From the NCBI GenBank assembly GCA_963747375.1, contig CAVVFL010000012.1, positions 91,038 to 155,037 on the forward strand: a DNA stretch of 64,000 bases. The letters are read 5' to 3'. This document shows positions 1 through 9,540 of the stretch, in pieces. Within the stretch, counting starts at the first letter, position 1. Each line of letters starts with the position of its first letter. This DNA is from Sva-07 sp963747375 (GTDB lineage Bacteria > Actinomycetota > Acidimicrobiia > Acidimicrobiales > Ilumatobacteraceae). The translations under genes and the position numbers were made by a program. The notes beneath the pieces are model-generated. The model did no database searches and had not been told where the DNA came from. It saw nothing but the letters and a program-made list of their open reading frames with translations.

Positions 1-505
1 CGGGCCCGAGCGGCGTCCGCAATGTTCTCGTCGCGAGATCGGCGACGCCTCCGAAGGGATCGATCAACGCCGGGAGGTCGCCGTCGGCGGTCAACTCCAA
101 CGCCATCGCATTGACGGTGAAGTCACGTCGGGACAGGTCGGATTCGATCTCGTCGGCGAACACGACGTGCGGTTTGCGGGAGTCGTCGGTGTACGCCTCG
201 GCTCGAAACGTGGTGATCTCGTAGATCCGCTCACGACCGGTCGCCGGGTCGATGCGTTGCGCGCCGATCGTGCCGAACTTCTCTCCCTGGTTCCAGATCG
301 CGTCGGCCCACCCCTCGAGGCATCGCTTGATCTCCGGCGGCCGGGCATCGGTGGTGAGATCGAGATCGAAATCGGTTCGATCGGCGGCAACGAACAGATC
401 CCGGACGGTTCCACCGACCAGATACAGGCGGTGACCGGCCGCCCGGAACCGCTCCGCAAGGGGTTCCAACTCGCGCAACACCGGCGTCAATCGTTCGGGG
501 ACCAC
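1..505 (-). CDS. CCA tRNA nucleotidyltransferase, 3' end outside window
   Basis: Only the N-terminal ~168 residues are present; the gene runs off the left edge. The frame encodes a poly(A) polymerase/CCA-adding enzyme head: LYLVGGTVRDL (nucleotide-binding GG motif) followed by RTDFDLDLTTDA (the metal-binding DxD) and later SRRDFTVNAMAL, all family signatures. The enzyme adds or repairs the 3'-CCA of tRNAs. I chose the GTG at 505-503 because a TAG lies four codons upstream (517-515), and a TAGCCT -10 hexamer (512-517 on the plus map) sits 6 bases before it, typical of a leaderless start. It is divergent from the GNAT gene at 585, which matches the actinobacterial origin neighbourhood. Confidence 0.93.
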   Translation of the reverse strand, partial: MVPERLTPVLRELEPLAERFRAAGHRLYLVGGTVRDLFVAADRTDFDLDLTTDARPPEIKRCLEGWADAIWNQGEKFGTIGAQRIDPATGRERIYEITTFRAEAYTDDSRKPHVVFADEIESDLSRRDFTVNAMALELTADGDLPALIDPFGGVADLATRTLRTPLGP

Positions 506-584
506 CTCGTCAGGCTACGACGGGTGCGGACGCGTCCGGCGCCGTGCGGGCGCCGCGATCACTCGTGGGAGTACCTTCGTTGCC

Positions 585-1301
585 GTGAACACGACGGCGG
601 CCGAGCATCCCGTCCGGGCTCGTCTCGGTCGATGGCCTCATGATGCCGACGTCGCGCACCTCGTGCTGCTCGACCATCACATGGTGCCCGACCGAGACCA
701 CGTCGCTTCGTGGATCGCCGACGGACGTGCCCAGGGCGCCACCACGCTGCGCACCGGTGCCCTGTTCCCTCCCTCCGCCCCGGCATTCCTCGCTGCCGGC
801 TTCGAGGTCATCGACACGCTCAGCCTCCTCGAACTCGACCTCCTCGGCGGGGCCGCACCGGCCCGCGACCACGGGCACCACGCCACACGACTGCGGCGGC
901 TGCGTCCCTCGCAACTCGACGAGGCCGCTGTCGTCGACCAGCGCGCCTTTCCGGCGCCGTGGGCCAACAACACGGCCGCGCTCCGTGACATCGTCGTCGC
1001 CACGCCGCGATACCGCGCCCGTTGCGTGCACCACGAGGGCCGGATGGTCGCGTTCTCGATCAGCGGTCGGGCGTCGACCTGGGGGTATGTGCAGCGAGTC
1101 GCGGTCGACCCATCCGCTCGACGTCGTGGACTGGCCCACCTGCTCGTGACCGATGCACTCGACTGGATGCGACGGCGCAACGTCGAGCGGGTCCTCGTCA
1201 ACACGGCCACCGACAACATCGCCGCTCTCGCCCTCTACCGATCGCTCGGCTTCACGGAACGACCGGAACGCCTGACCATCCTCGAACGGTCACTGCGGTG
1301 A
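585..1301 (+). CDS. GNAT family N-acetyltransferase
   Basis: 238 residues. The C-terminal half is a GNAT fold: VQRVAVDPSARRRGLAHLLV is the beta4/acetyl-CoA loop (R/Q-x-x-G-x-A type) and DNIAALALYRSLGF is the beta5-alpha4 segment. The N-terminal ~100 residues are less typical. The substrate is not predictable. GTG 585 is preceded by TACCTT (572-577), 7 bases away, suggesting leaderless translation. Its stop overlaps the GTG start of the DUF6049 gene, so the two are probably co-transcribed. In related actinobacteria an acetyltransferase also sits between pcnA and the large membrane-anchored protein, so a link to cell envelope functions is possible but inferred. Confidence 0.85.
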   Translation: MNTTAAEHPVRARLGRWPHDADVAHLVLLDHHMVPDRDHVASWIADGRAQGATTLRTGALFPPSAPAFLAAGFEVIDTLSLLELDLLGGAAPARDHGHHATRLRRLRPSQLDEAAVVDQRAFPAPWANNTAALRDIVVATPRYRARCVHHEGRMVAFSISGRASTWGYVQRVAVDPSARRRGLAHLLVTDALDWMRRRNVERVLVNTATDNIAALALYRSLGFTERPERLTILERSLR

Positions 1302-3492
1302 GACCGATCTCGGCGCCATCGCGTGGTGTGCTCGGAGCAGTGGTCGTCGCGCTGGCAGCGCTCTCGTTGGCCGGCAACGTCGACGCCTCTCCGCGTGCCG
1401 CTCAGGTGACGCCGATCACGCCCCGCCTCGAACTCGTCAGCCAGAACTTCGCGTTCGAGCCCGACGGAGTGATCCAGCTCCGATACCGGCTCGTCGGCAT
1501 CGTGGGCGACGCCCTCGAACTCGCCGCGCCGGCTGCCGGTGGTCGAGGCGCCGGTCGACACCTCCGTGCCCACGGTGCCCGAGACCCCCGAGCCGGTTCC
1601 CGAGCCGATTGCGCTCACGATCGAGGTGACGAACTATCAGCCCCTCACCGACCAGCGACGACGTCGACGACGTCGTGGGCAGCGCCGTCGACCCGACCGC
1701 GTTCACCGACGCCATCGACGGCGTCGCCATCACCGACCTCCGCGATCTCGCAACGGTCGCCGACGACGGGTCGATCGAATTCACGCTCGAGATCGGGACC
1801 GACGTCGTCGACAGCATCGAGCAGCGGCTGAAGTTCGAACGTCCAGGCCTCTACCCGCTGCGCGTCCAGCTGTTGACCGGTGATCCGCGCGACGACAACA
1901 TCGTCGCCACCGCCGGCACCATCGTGCAGCGGCTTCCAGCATCGACCGACCAACCGGCACCGCCCGTCGACCTGTCCGTCGTCGCCATGACGCCCGCCGC
2001 CTCACCCAGGGCGACCGCCGCCGAACGCGCCGCCGCCCAAGCAGCTCTCGACGACGCCGTCGACCTCGCAGCGACGCTCGACGAACCCGTCACACTCGAG
2101 GTCCCGCCAACGCTCATCGCGGAGGAGGCGGCGACACCGCAGGGCGCCGAGCGGCTCGCCGCCGCGCTCGAGGGTGACGAACTCGTCGCCCTGCCGGTCG
2201 CGCCGCTCGACGTCTCCTCGGCCGTCGCCGCCGGACGCGCCGACACCTACACCCGATTGGTGAATGCGGGTGAAGAACTGCTGACCACGGCCGTCCCCAC
2301 CACACCAGCCGTCCGCACCGTGTGGATGACGACCGACGCGTTGAGTGCCGGCGGTGCCCAGCACTTGCGCGATCTCGGTGTTCGTTTCGTGATCATGCCG
2401 TCCGAGTTGTACCGCGACACGGTCAGCCCACGACTTCCCGACACCGACCTGTTCGTCGACGCCGAACTCCCCGACGGCGGAACACTGCCGATCCTGCTCG
2501 TCGACGCCCGCACGATTCAGCTCACACCCGCTGCGGCCGACGACATCCTGGCGACCTCGACGGCCACCGAATGGTCGGTGCAGACCGCAGCGACGATCCT
2601 CATCGACCGCGCCGAAGCCGACGCCGACCGCAACGGACCACCCGCGCAACGCAGCATCATCCTCTCGACGCCCAACCTCGCCACCCCCGACGCCCGTCTG
2701 CTGGCCGGACTCGAAGACCTCGTCGCGACCACGCCGTCGCTGCGCTTCACTGCTGCCTCGTCGCTGATCGGCGTGACCGATACGCAACGAGACGCAGGGG
2801 CGTCGGGCGCCGTCACGCTCCCCGACGTCGCCGGACCGTCGCTCGCAGGCCGCGTGGAGTTGATCGACTCGACCGCCCTGCGAATGGCGAGCGTCGCGTC
2901 GATGCTCCTGCCCGACGATCCACGGCCGACCGAGTGGACCAACGAACTCGACGCGCTGATCTCGACGGCCTACAGCGATGCCGACGTCGAGGCGGCGACC
3001 AGGTCGCTCATCAGCGAGGCAGACGCACTGGAGAACGCCGTCCAGATGCCCGAGCCGTTCACGTTCACCCTGGCCGGTCGCAGCGGGACCATCGAGATCC
3101 GGTTGGGCAACACCAGCGACGAACCGTTGAACGTGACGATGCACCTGGATTCGTCCAAGGTCGAGTTCCCCGACGGCGACCGGCAGGTGACGCTCCGGCC
3201 GAACGACGAAACCTCCATCGTCGTCCCCGTCGAGGCCCGCTCGAACGGCACGTCGACCATCACCCTCACGGTGACCACACCCGCCGGAGCCCCCATCGCC
3301 GAACCGGTGACACTGACCTCGCGGGTCACCGGCTTCACCGGGCTCGGCCAATTGCTGACCGGGGGCTTCATCCTGGTGCTGCTCACCTGGTGGTTCTCGC
3401 ACTGGCGTAGCAAGCGACGTGCCGCAGCGGTCGACGCCGGGGGACGCGACCGGCATCCAACGGCGCGCGCAGTAGGATCTGACGCCCTGTGA
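1298..3492 (+). CDS. DUF6049-like secreted/membrane-anchored protein, two frameshifts
   Basis: A signal/anchor segment (GVLGAVVVALAALSLAG) opens the reading frame at GTG 1298. A long extracellular region and a C-terminal membrane helix (residues LLTGGFILVLLTWWF) with a basic tail close it. Coherent coding passes through three frames: frame of 1298 up to about 1530, frame of 1539 (PVVEAPVDTSVPTVPE) up to about 1648, then the frame ending at 3492. Each switch fits one extra base, probably G, near 1531 and 1648. The late portion (IEIRLGNTSDEPLNVTMHLD) resembles the C-terminal domain of actinobacterial DUF6049 proteins that lie next to murJ; murJ itself is absent here. Function unknown; an envelope role is inferred from position. 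Confidence 0.75.
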
Positions 3493-4362
3493 GCCCGCAA
3501 CCCCTCAACCACGTCGCCATCGTCACCGACAGCTCGTGCGACCTCCCCGCATCGATCGCCGACGACCTCGGCATCGCGATCGTGCCGTTGACGATCCGTT
3601 TCGGCGACGAGGAATTCGTCGATCGCGAGGAACTCTCGACCGCCGAGTTCTGGTCACGGTGCGTCAACTCACCCACACTGCCCGAAACGGCGGCGCCGGC
3701 CCCCGGCCTGTACGAACAGGTCTACCGGGACGCTGCATGCCAAGGGTGCGCACAGCGTGCTCGTCGTCTCGCTGTCGTCGGCCCTCTCGGCCACCATGCA
3801 GTCGGCGCAACTCGCCGCTCGGACGATCGCCGCCGACGAATCGATCGACCTCGACGTGCGAGTGGTCGACAGCCGAACGATCACGATGGGCCTCGGCACC
3901 ATCGTCATCGCGTGCGCTCGCGCCGCCCTCGAAGGTGACGGCATCGACGAGATCGAACGCCTCGCCGACGACCTGGTCGAACGCACCCGCGTCTTCGGAG
4001 CACTCGACACGCTCGACAACCTCAAGAAGGGTGGCCGCATCGGCAACGCCAAGGCGATGCTGGCGACGGCACTGTCGATCAAGCCGATCATCGAGGTCAC
4101 CGGCGGCGTCGTCGAGCAGGGCGGCAAGCAACGGACCCGATCGAAAGCGTTGTCGTATCTCGTCGACAAGGTCACGAGCTACGACGGCAACATCGAGAAC
4201 CTCGCCGTGATGCACGCCGACTGCAGTGATGTCGACCTGTTCGTCGAGTTGCTCGCCGAGCACTACCCCGGTGAGATCGTCGTCGGTGAGATCGGCCCCG
4301 TCATCGGCACCCACGGCGGCCGTGGAACGATCGGCGTCGCATTCCAGGTCACGTCCGAATGA
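3489..4362 (+). CDS. DegV family fatty-acid-binding protein, one frameshift
   Basis: About 290 residues after joining two frames at about 3731, where one extra base (GAC-G-CTG) breaks the frame. The N-terminal part has the DegV opening VAIVTDSSCDLP. After the break come VVSLSSALSATMQSAQ, LDTLDNLKKGGRIG and LSIKPIIEV, all standard DegV signatures for fatty acid binding. DegV/FakB proteins present acyl groups to a fatty acid kinase; no kinase partner is visible here. GTG 3489 overlaps the previous stop. A TAGGAT hexamer at 3473-3478 could also drive it independently. Confidence 0.85.
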
Positions 4363-4442
4363 TCTGGGGGGCCCGACTCGGGCCCGACCTCACGGATTGA
4401 CCCCACCACGGCAGCAGGCACCGCTAGCGTTCGCTCCCAGTC

Positions 4443-6222
4443 ATGTCCGCGGCCCCGCCACCCACATCGACGGTCATCGCGCACCGCTACGAACTCCAAC
4501 GCATGCTCGCCCAGGGCGGCATGGCCGAGGTGTGGCTCGCCGTCGACCTCACACTCGACCGCAAGGTCGCCGTGAAATGGCTGAAGCCCTCGTTGGCCAC
4601 CGACCCCGTGGTCGCCGAACGATTCCGACGTGAAGCGATCGCCGCGGCGAGCCTCAACCATCCCAACATCGTCGCCGTCCACGACGTGTTCGAACAGGAC
4701 GGCCGCCAGGCAGTCGTGATGCAACTGGTCGAGGGCAAGAGCCTGCGCCAGGTCCTCGACACCCAGAAGCGGCTGAGTCCGGAACTCACCTGTCACATCG
4801 GCACCTGCGTGGCCGCCGCGCTCGATCACGCGCACGCTGCGGGGTTCGTCCATCGCGACGTCAAGCCCGGCAACATCATGATGACCTCCGACGGGCGGGT
4901 CCTCCTGACCGACTTCGGCATCGCCAAGGGTCTGCAGTCGGCCGAAGCCGACCTGACCAGCGACAACATCATGATGGGCACCGCCAAGTACCTGTCGCCC
5001 GAGCAGGTGCGCGGCAAGAAGCTCGACGGCCGGGCCGACCTCTACTCGCTCGGACTGGTGCTGTACGAGTGCCTGGCCGGCCGGGTGCCGTTCCTCGGTG
5101 AGACCGACGCCGACACGGCCCTCGCCCGACTCCAACGCGACCCCACCGACCTCGCACGACTGCGCGCGACGCTGCCGACCAAGCTCGTGATCGTCATCCA
5201 CCAGCTCCTCGCCCGCAATCCGGCCCAACGCCCGGCATCAGGGGCCGAACTGGTCGACACGCTGCGCGATGCCGCCAAGGACGGCCCGCCCGCAATCGAT
5301 CCGACGCCCTACGAGCACTCGCCGGTTGCTCCCTTCGGCGGGCGTCGCTTGCGGCGCGCTCCCTCCGACGTGGCGGGCCGCGCATCCGATCGAGCTCGAG
5401 CGACCAGTACACCCCCGGTCGGCACCCCTGCCGTCGGATCGATCCCCGGCGAGGTGGGCCACACCGGCACGACGCCGATCGTCGCGCCGACGAGCGCGAC
5501 GGCGTTCGCCGCGCTTGGCGGCCCACGACGAACTCACTCCCCCGGCCGGTCGCGACCTTCGCGGCAAGCCGGCGCGTGGACTCACCCAGGAGTGGAAGCC
5601 CGCGTTCACCGTGGTCGCGGTGCTGCTCGTGGCCGCCATCGGCGTCGGAGCGCTGCTGTGGGCCAACCTGGAGTTCGGTGGCGGGGAATCGGTCGCGTCG
5701 ACGCCGGCGCTCCCCGATGACAGTGTTGCCGCCCCGGCCGCCAGCACCCCCGCGGCGCTCGTCGGCACGACCATCGCGACGATCACTGCCTACGACCCCG
5801 ATGGCGACGGCAGCGAGAACGACGGCGACGCCGTCCTCGCCACTGCCGACGCCAACGCGTCGACCTCATGGGGAACCGTGTGCTACTCCTCGAAGTACCT
5901 CGGTGGCAAGGGAGGTGTGGGGCTCGTCGTCACCTTCGACGCCCCACTGCAGAAGGCGCTCCGGGTCGACGTCCAGACGGCGCCCTATCAGGTGGCATTC
6001 TTCGCGTCCGACGCTGAGACGATCCCCGCGAACATCGCCGACTGGGGCGCCGAACTCGGAGCCACGCAGTTCGCCGACGAGACGGGCACGGTCACCTCGC
6101 CGGTTCCGGCGGTCCCCGCACGTCACATGTTCATCATGCTCAAGGAACTCGGTCCCGATGCGACCTGCACCGACGCCAACCCGTATCGCGGGCGCCTCGG
6201 CGAGATCGCCATCGTGAACTGA
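4443..6222 (+). CDS. Membrane Ser/Thr protein kinase (PknB class), one frameshift
   Basis: The kinase domain occupies roughly residues 10-275: nucleotide loop LAQGGMAEVW, catalytic lysine in VAVKWLK, catalytic loop FVHRDVKPGNIMM, and LLTDFGIAK with an intact activation segment through LSPEQVRG. A proline/alanine-rich linker follows, then a transmembrane helix (FTVVAVLLVAAIGVGALLW) and an extracellular beta-rich domain without PASTA repeats. The linker crosses a frameshift at about 5514, where one extra G fits (CTT-G-GCG). Start ATG 4443 follows a TAGCGT hexamer at 4425-4430. The extracellular domain may sense envelope or ligand state; the substrates are unknown. Confidence 0.88.
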
Positions 6223-6243
6223 ACCGTTCGTTACGCTCCACGC

Positions 6244-6858
6244 ATCTCCACGCATCTCGACGACAGCGCACTGGTTGCCGCCGCACAGGGCGGCGACAGG
6301 AACGCGCTCGATCAGCTGCTCCGGCGCCACTACGACCGGATCCACGCCGTCTGTCGTCGCATCGCCGGAGGCAGCCGTGACGCCGACGACGCGTGCCAGG
6401 AAGCACTCATCAAGATCGTCCGCAACCTCCCACGCTTCGACGGTCGATCGTCGTTCGGAACCTGGGCCTACCGCATCGCCACCAACGCCTCGCTCGACGA
6501 ACTCCGCAAGCGCGACCGGCGACCGAGGCTCGACAACGGCGACGACGGCGTGGTCGACCGGGCCGACGACCGCGCCACTCACGACGTCGACGAGGTCGGC
6601 GACCGCCTGATCCTCGACCAGGCCCTCGCCGATCTGCCCGACGACCTTCGTGCCGCGGTCGTGCTGCGCGACACCGCACACCTCGACTACGCCGAGATCG
6701 CCGAGGTGCTCGACATCCCGGTCGGAACCGTGAAGTCACGCATTTCACGGGGCCGCGCCGCCCTCGCCCAGCGACTCCGACTCGACCTGGATCTGCCGAA
6801 TTCACCCGAGCACGGGAACCAACCGCCCCCCGACGAGCGTCCAACAGACCGCACATGA
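6244..6858 (+). CDS. ECF-type RNA polymerase sigma factor, start codon not canonical
   Basis: The frame contains sigma region 2 (DADDACQEALIKIVRNLPRF, SSFGTWAYRIATNASLDELRK) and region 4 (LADLPDDLRAAVVLRD, YAEIAEVLDIPVGTVKSRISRGRAAL), about 204 residues and complete for an ECF factor. No ATG, GTG or TTG exists in frame between the TGA at 6223 and the conserved N-terminus. ATC at 6244 begins the phrase xSTHLDDSALVAAAQ and lies 6 bases after TACGCT (6232-6237). An ATG misread as ATC, or an ATC start, are the simplest readings. Its stop overlaps the ATG of the next gene, so it is co-translated with a putative anti-sigma factor. Confidence 0.85.
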   Translation: MSTHLDDSALVAAAQGGDRNALDQLLRRHYDRIHAVCRRIAGGSRDADDACQEALIKIVRNLPRFDGRSSFGTWAYRIATNASLDELRKRDRRPRLDNGDDGVVDRADDRATHDVDEVGDRLILDQALADLPDDLRAAVVLRDTAHLDYAEIAEVLDIPVGTVKSRISRGRAALAQRLRLDLDLPNSPEHGNQPPPDERPTDRT

Positions 6859-7715
6859 ACGACGACCTGATTCTGCTTGCGAGCGCATACCTCGACGGTG
6901 ACGTGACCGCCGACGAGCGCGCCCGCGTCGAGGCCGACGAGGCACTCCTCGCGGAAGTCGAGCGGCTGCGTTACGTCCAGGCGCTGCTCGCGAAGACCGA
7001 GCCGTCGTCGATCTCGGTGCGCGAATCGCTGCTGGCGAATGCCCTCGATGCGTGGGATCGAGTGCCCGCGGCAACCACGGCATCGTCGGCGCCCACGTCA
7101 CTCGCCGACCGCCGACGTGCCTCTTCGAACCGCCGGCTCCTGGGGGTGGCGGCCGCCATCGTGCTCGTGCTCGCCGGTGGCATCGTGTTGCAGACCGTCT
7201 CGTCGAACAGCACCGACGACTCGGCGTCGCAGTCGGCCACCGACGCGACCGACCCACCGGATGTCGCCGCGCTCTCCGAGGCAGCCGACGAGGTAGCCGG
7301 CAAAGCCGCCGACGAGCTGGCGAGCCCGGCGCAGGCCCCATTGGCCGACGCCACGCTTCCCGAAGGCGCCGAACTCGACACCGGCATCGACGATGCAGCA
7401 CCACCGACCGAGACGGAACTCGAGCAACTCGACACACCCGAGGAACTCGGGATCTTCGCCTCCGACGCCGTCGACGCACCCCAGGACCCTGATGTCCCTG
7501 CGGCAACCAGCGCGTCGATCGACGATCGACTCACCGCTTCGGAGTCGGCGACCCTCGAGGCTCAGTGGCCGTTGTGTCTCGGCGCCGACTTTGTCGTCGG
7601 CCCCGCGCGCTACGGAACCATCGAGGTCGTCGTGGGTGTCGACGAAGGTCGCGGGCTCGCCCTGGCGTATCTCGCGGAGAACTGCCGCGAAGTCGCCCGT
7701 GCGCGCCTTCCGTGA
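6855..7715 (+). CDS. Putative anti-sigma factor, single-pass membrane protein
   Basis: 286 residues. The N-terminal ~85 residues (LASAYLDGDVTADERARVEADEALL in part) resemble the helical RskA/zf-HC2-like region that binds sigma factors, but no zinc-binding His/Cys cluster is present. A membrane helix (LLGVAAAIVLVLAGGIVL) follows near residues 95-115. The outside part is acidic and low-complexity with a small folded C-terminus. The ATGA overlap with the sigma gene and the topology support an anti-sigma role, inferred from context rather than strong sequence similarity. The lack of an HxxxCxxC motif argues against a thiol-switch mechanism. Confidence 0.65.
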   Translation: MNDDLILLASAYLDGDVTADERARVEADEALLAEVERLRYVQALLAKTEPSSISVRESLLANALDAWDRVPAATTASSAPTSLADRRRASSNRRLLGVAAAIVLVLAGGIVLQTVSSNSTDDSASQSATDATDPPDVAALSEAADEVAGKAADELASPAQAPLADATLPEGAELDTGIDDAAPPTETELEQLDTPEELGIFASDAVDAPQDPDVPAATSASIDDRLTASESATLEAQWPLCLGADFVVGPARYGTIEVVVGVDEGRGLALAYLAENCREVARARLP

Positions 7716-7736
7716 GTGGCGGCTAACCTCGCCCAC

Positions 7737-8060
7737 ATGCCGGCCAATCCGCTCACCGATCCGAACTGGGCCACCGAGACCACGGACATGGTCGTCAGCT
7801 TCATCGACACGGTGCGGTCGAAGACCACCCAGAACCTGGTCTATGCGGCTCGCGGCGTCGTCTTCGGTCTGATCGCCCTGATCGTCGGGGCGTTCGCGCT
7901 CACCATCGCGCTCGTGATGTCGATGCGGGGTCTGCAGGCGCTGCTCGAACTCGCCACCACATGGGAACGCGCGGTCTACCTGAGTTACTTCATCGTCGGC
8001 GGAGTCTTCTCCATCGGCGGTGTCTGGCTGTTCAAGAAGCGCAACACCGTCGCGAGCTGA
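7737..8060 (+). CDS. Small two-helix membrane protein
   Basis: About 107 residues with two predicted transmembrane helices (VVFGLIALIVGAFALTIALV and AVYLSYFIVGGVFSIGGVWLF) and a basic C-terminus (FKKRN). I prefer ATG 7737 because TAACCT (7724-7729) lies 7 bases upstream, matching the leaderless pattern elsewhere in the window. A GTG at 7716 overlapping the previous stop is the alternative. It resembles holin-like/phage-shock-size membrane proteins in layout only; no function can be assigned. Confidence 0.7.
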   Translation: MPANPLTDPNWATETTDMVVSFIDTVRSKTTQNLVYAARGVVFGLIALIVGAFALTIALVMSMRGLQALLELATTWERAVYLSYFIVGGVFSIGGVWLFKKRNTVAS

Positions 8061-8130
8061 ACGCCCGTGGCGGCCCGGTCGTCCACTGCGTGCATCCCCG
8101 ACACTCTCCCAACGCATTCAAGGAGTCCCC

Positions 8131-9084
8131 ATGGCCGACGTCCGCGACGTCATCATCATCGGATCGGGCCCTGCCGGCCTGACCGCAGCGATCTACACCG
8201 CCCGAGCCAACCTGTCACCCCTGCTCATCGAGGGTGAACCGTCGAGTTCCAGCGATCAGCCCGGTGGCCAGCTCATGCTGACGACCGAGGTCGAGAACTT
8301 CCCGGGTTTCCCCGACGGCGTCATGGGACCCGACCTGATGGCCAGCATGCGCGCCCAGGCCATGAAGTTCGGAACCGAGATCATCACGGAGAAGGTGACC
8401 AAGGTCGACTTCTCCCAGCGTCCGTTCCGGATCTGGATCCGTGAGGACGAGTACCTGGCGAACGCCGTCATCGTGAGCACGGGTGCCCAGTCGCTGATGC
8501 TCGGTCTCGAGGCCGAGCGGCGACTCATCGGCCATGGCCTGTCGACGTGCGCCACCTGCGACGGCTTCTTCTTCCGAGGCCACGAAATCGCCGTCGTCGG
8601 CGGCGGTGACTCGGCCATCGAGGAGGCGACGTTCCTCACGAAGTTCGCCGACAAGGTGACCATCATCCACCGCCGCGACGAGTTGCGCGCCTCGAAGATC
8701 ATGCAGGATCGCGCGATGGCCAACCCGAAGATCGAGTTCCTCTGGAACTCCCGGGTCACCGAGATCTTCGGTGAGACGGGCGTCAGCGGTGTCGAGATCA
8801 CGAGCACCATCGACGGTTCGGTCTCGACGCTGCCAGTGACCGGGCTGTTCGTGGCAATCGGACACCGTCCGAACACCGACCTGTTCACAGGTCAACTCGA
8901 CATGGACCCGGCGACGGGGTATCTCGTGACCAGGCCCGATTCGTCGTACACCGACGTCGATGGCGTGTTCGCCTGCGGCGACGTGCAAGACGACAACTAC
9001 CGCCAGGCGATCACGGCGGCCGGGTCCGGATGCATGGCCGCCATCGATGCCGAACGCTGGCTCGAGGACAACGCCCATCACTGA
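8131..9084 (+). CDS. trxB: Thioredoxin-disulfide reductase
   Basis: 317 residues. The FAD-binding Rossmann motif is at the N-terminus (VIIIGSGPAGLTAAIY). The redox-active CATC motif is in STCATCDGFFF, the NADPH-binding GGGDSA follows in AVVGGGDSAIEEA, and the C-terminal FAD motif is GVFACGDVQDDNYRQA. It reduces thioredoxin with NADPH in the cytoplasm. ATG 8131 has the Shine-Dalgarno AGGAG at 8121-8125. trxA follows 117 bases later with its own promoter. Confidence 0.97.
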   Translation: MADVRDVIIIGSGPAGLTAAIYTARANLSPLLIEGEPSSSSDQPGGQLMLTTEVENFPGFPDGVMGPDLMASMRAQAMKFGTEIITEKVTKVDFSQRPFRIWIREDEYLANAVIVSTGAQSLMLGLEAERRLIGHGLSTCATCDGFFFRGHEIAVVGGGDSAIEEATFLTKFADKVTIIHRRDELRASKIMQDRAMANPKIEFLWNSRVTEIFGETGVSGVEITSTIDGSVSTLPVTGLFVAIGHRPNTDLFTGQLDMDPATGYLVTRPDSSYTDVDGVFACGDVQDDNYRQAITAAGSGCMAAIDAERWLEDNAHH

Positions 9085-9107
9085 GTCCGTCGTGGCCCGG
9101 ACATCAT

Positions 9108-9145
9108 CCGGGTCACCGGCGGGAATGTTCCGGGTCACCAGCGGG
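9108..9145 (+). repeat. Direct repeat pair upstream of trxA
   Basis: CCGGGTCACCGGCGGG (9108-9123) and CCGGGTCACCAGCGGG (9130-9145) match at 15 of 16 positions with a 22-base period. The second copy lies inside the spacer and -10 region of the SigR-like promoter, so the pair could be a regulator site. No binding protein is suggested by the sequence. Confidence 0.6.
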
Positions 9146-9147
9146 TT
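9122..9147 (+). promoter_or_regulatory. SigR/SigH-type (thiol-stress) promoter of trxA
   Basis: GGAAT at 9122-9126, an exact 18-base spacer, and GTT at 9145-9147 match the GGAAT-N18-GTT consensus of actinobacterial SigR/SigH promoters. trx genes are classic members of that regulon. A TATTCT hexamer at 9162-9167 could give a second, housekeeping promoter. Confidence 0.65.
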
Positions 9148-9201
9148 GATCCCACCGCGTCTATTCTTGCCACCCCGGCATCGCTGCGAAAGGACCTCCC
9201 C

Positions 9202-9540
9202 ATGGCCAACGGCATTGTGAATCTGTCCACCAACACCTTCGACGAGACCATCATCGGCTCGGACAAGCCGGTCATCGTCGATTTCTGGGCCGAATGGTGC
9301 GGGCCGTGCAAGCAGATCGCACCGATCCTCGAGGAGATCGCGGGCGAGAACTCGGATCAACTCACCGTTGCCAAGCTGAATGTCGATGACAATCCCGACC
9401 TCGCCATGCGGTACAACGTGATGAGTATCCCCACGCTGCTCGTGTTCTCCGGTGGCGAGGTGTCCAAACGCCTCGTCGGCGCGAAGAGCAAGGGCGCCCT
9501 GCTCCAGGAGCTCGACGAATTCCTCACGACCACACCCTGA
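9202..9540 (+). CDS. trxA: Thioredoxin
   Basis: 112 residues, the usual length. The active site WCGPCK lies at about residues 32-37 in VDFWAEWCGPCKQIAP, and the cis-proline is in MSIPTLLVF. It is a cytoplasmic disulfide reductant fed by TrxB encoded just upstream. Start ATG 9202 is preceded by the Shine-Dalgarno AAGGAC (from 9189). The promoter region carries a SigR-type element. The CwlM-like gene starts at or overlapping its stop. Confidence 0.97.
   Translation: MANGIVNLSTNTFDETIIGSDKPVIVDFWAEWCGPCKQIAPILEEIAGENSDQLTVAKLNVDDNPDLAMRYNVMSIPTLLVFSGGEVSKRLVGAKSKGALLQELDEFLTTTP

Noticed and set aside
2002..3456. Long minus-strand open frame opposite the DUF6049-like gene
   Set aside because: Low-complexity Gly/Arg/Asp-rich translation without motifs; GC-rich shadow of the plus-strand gene.
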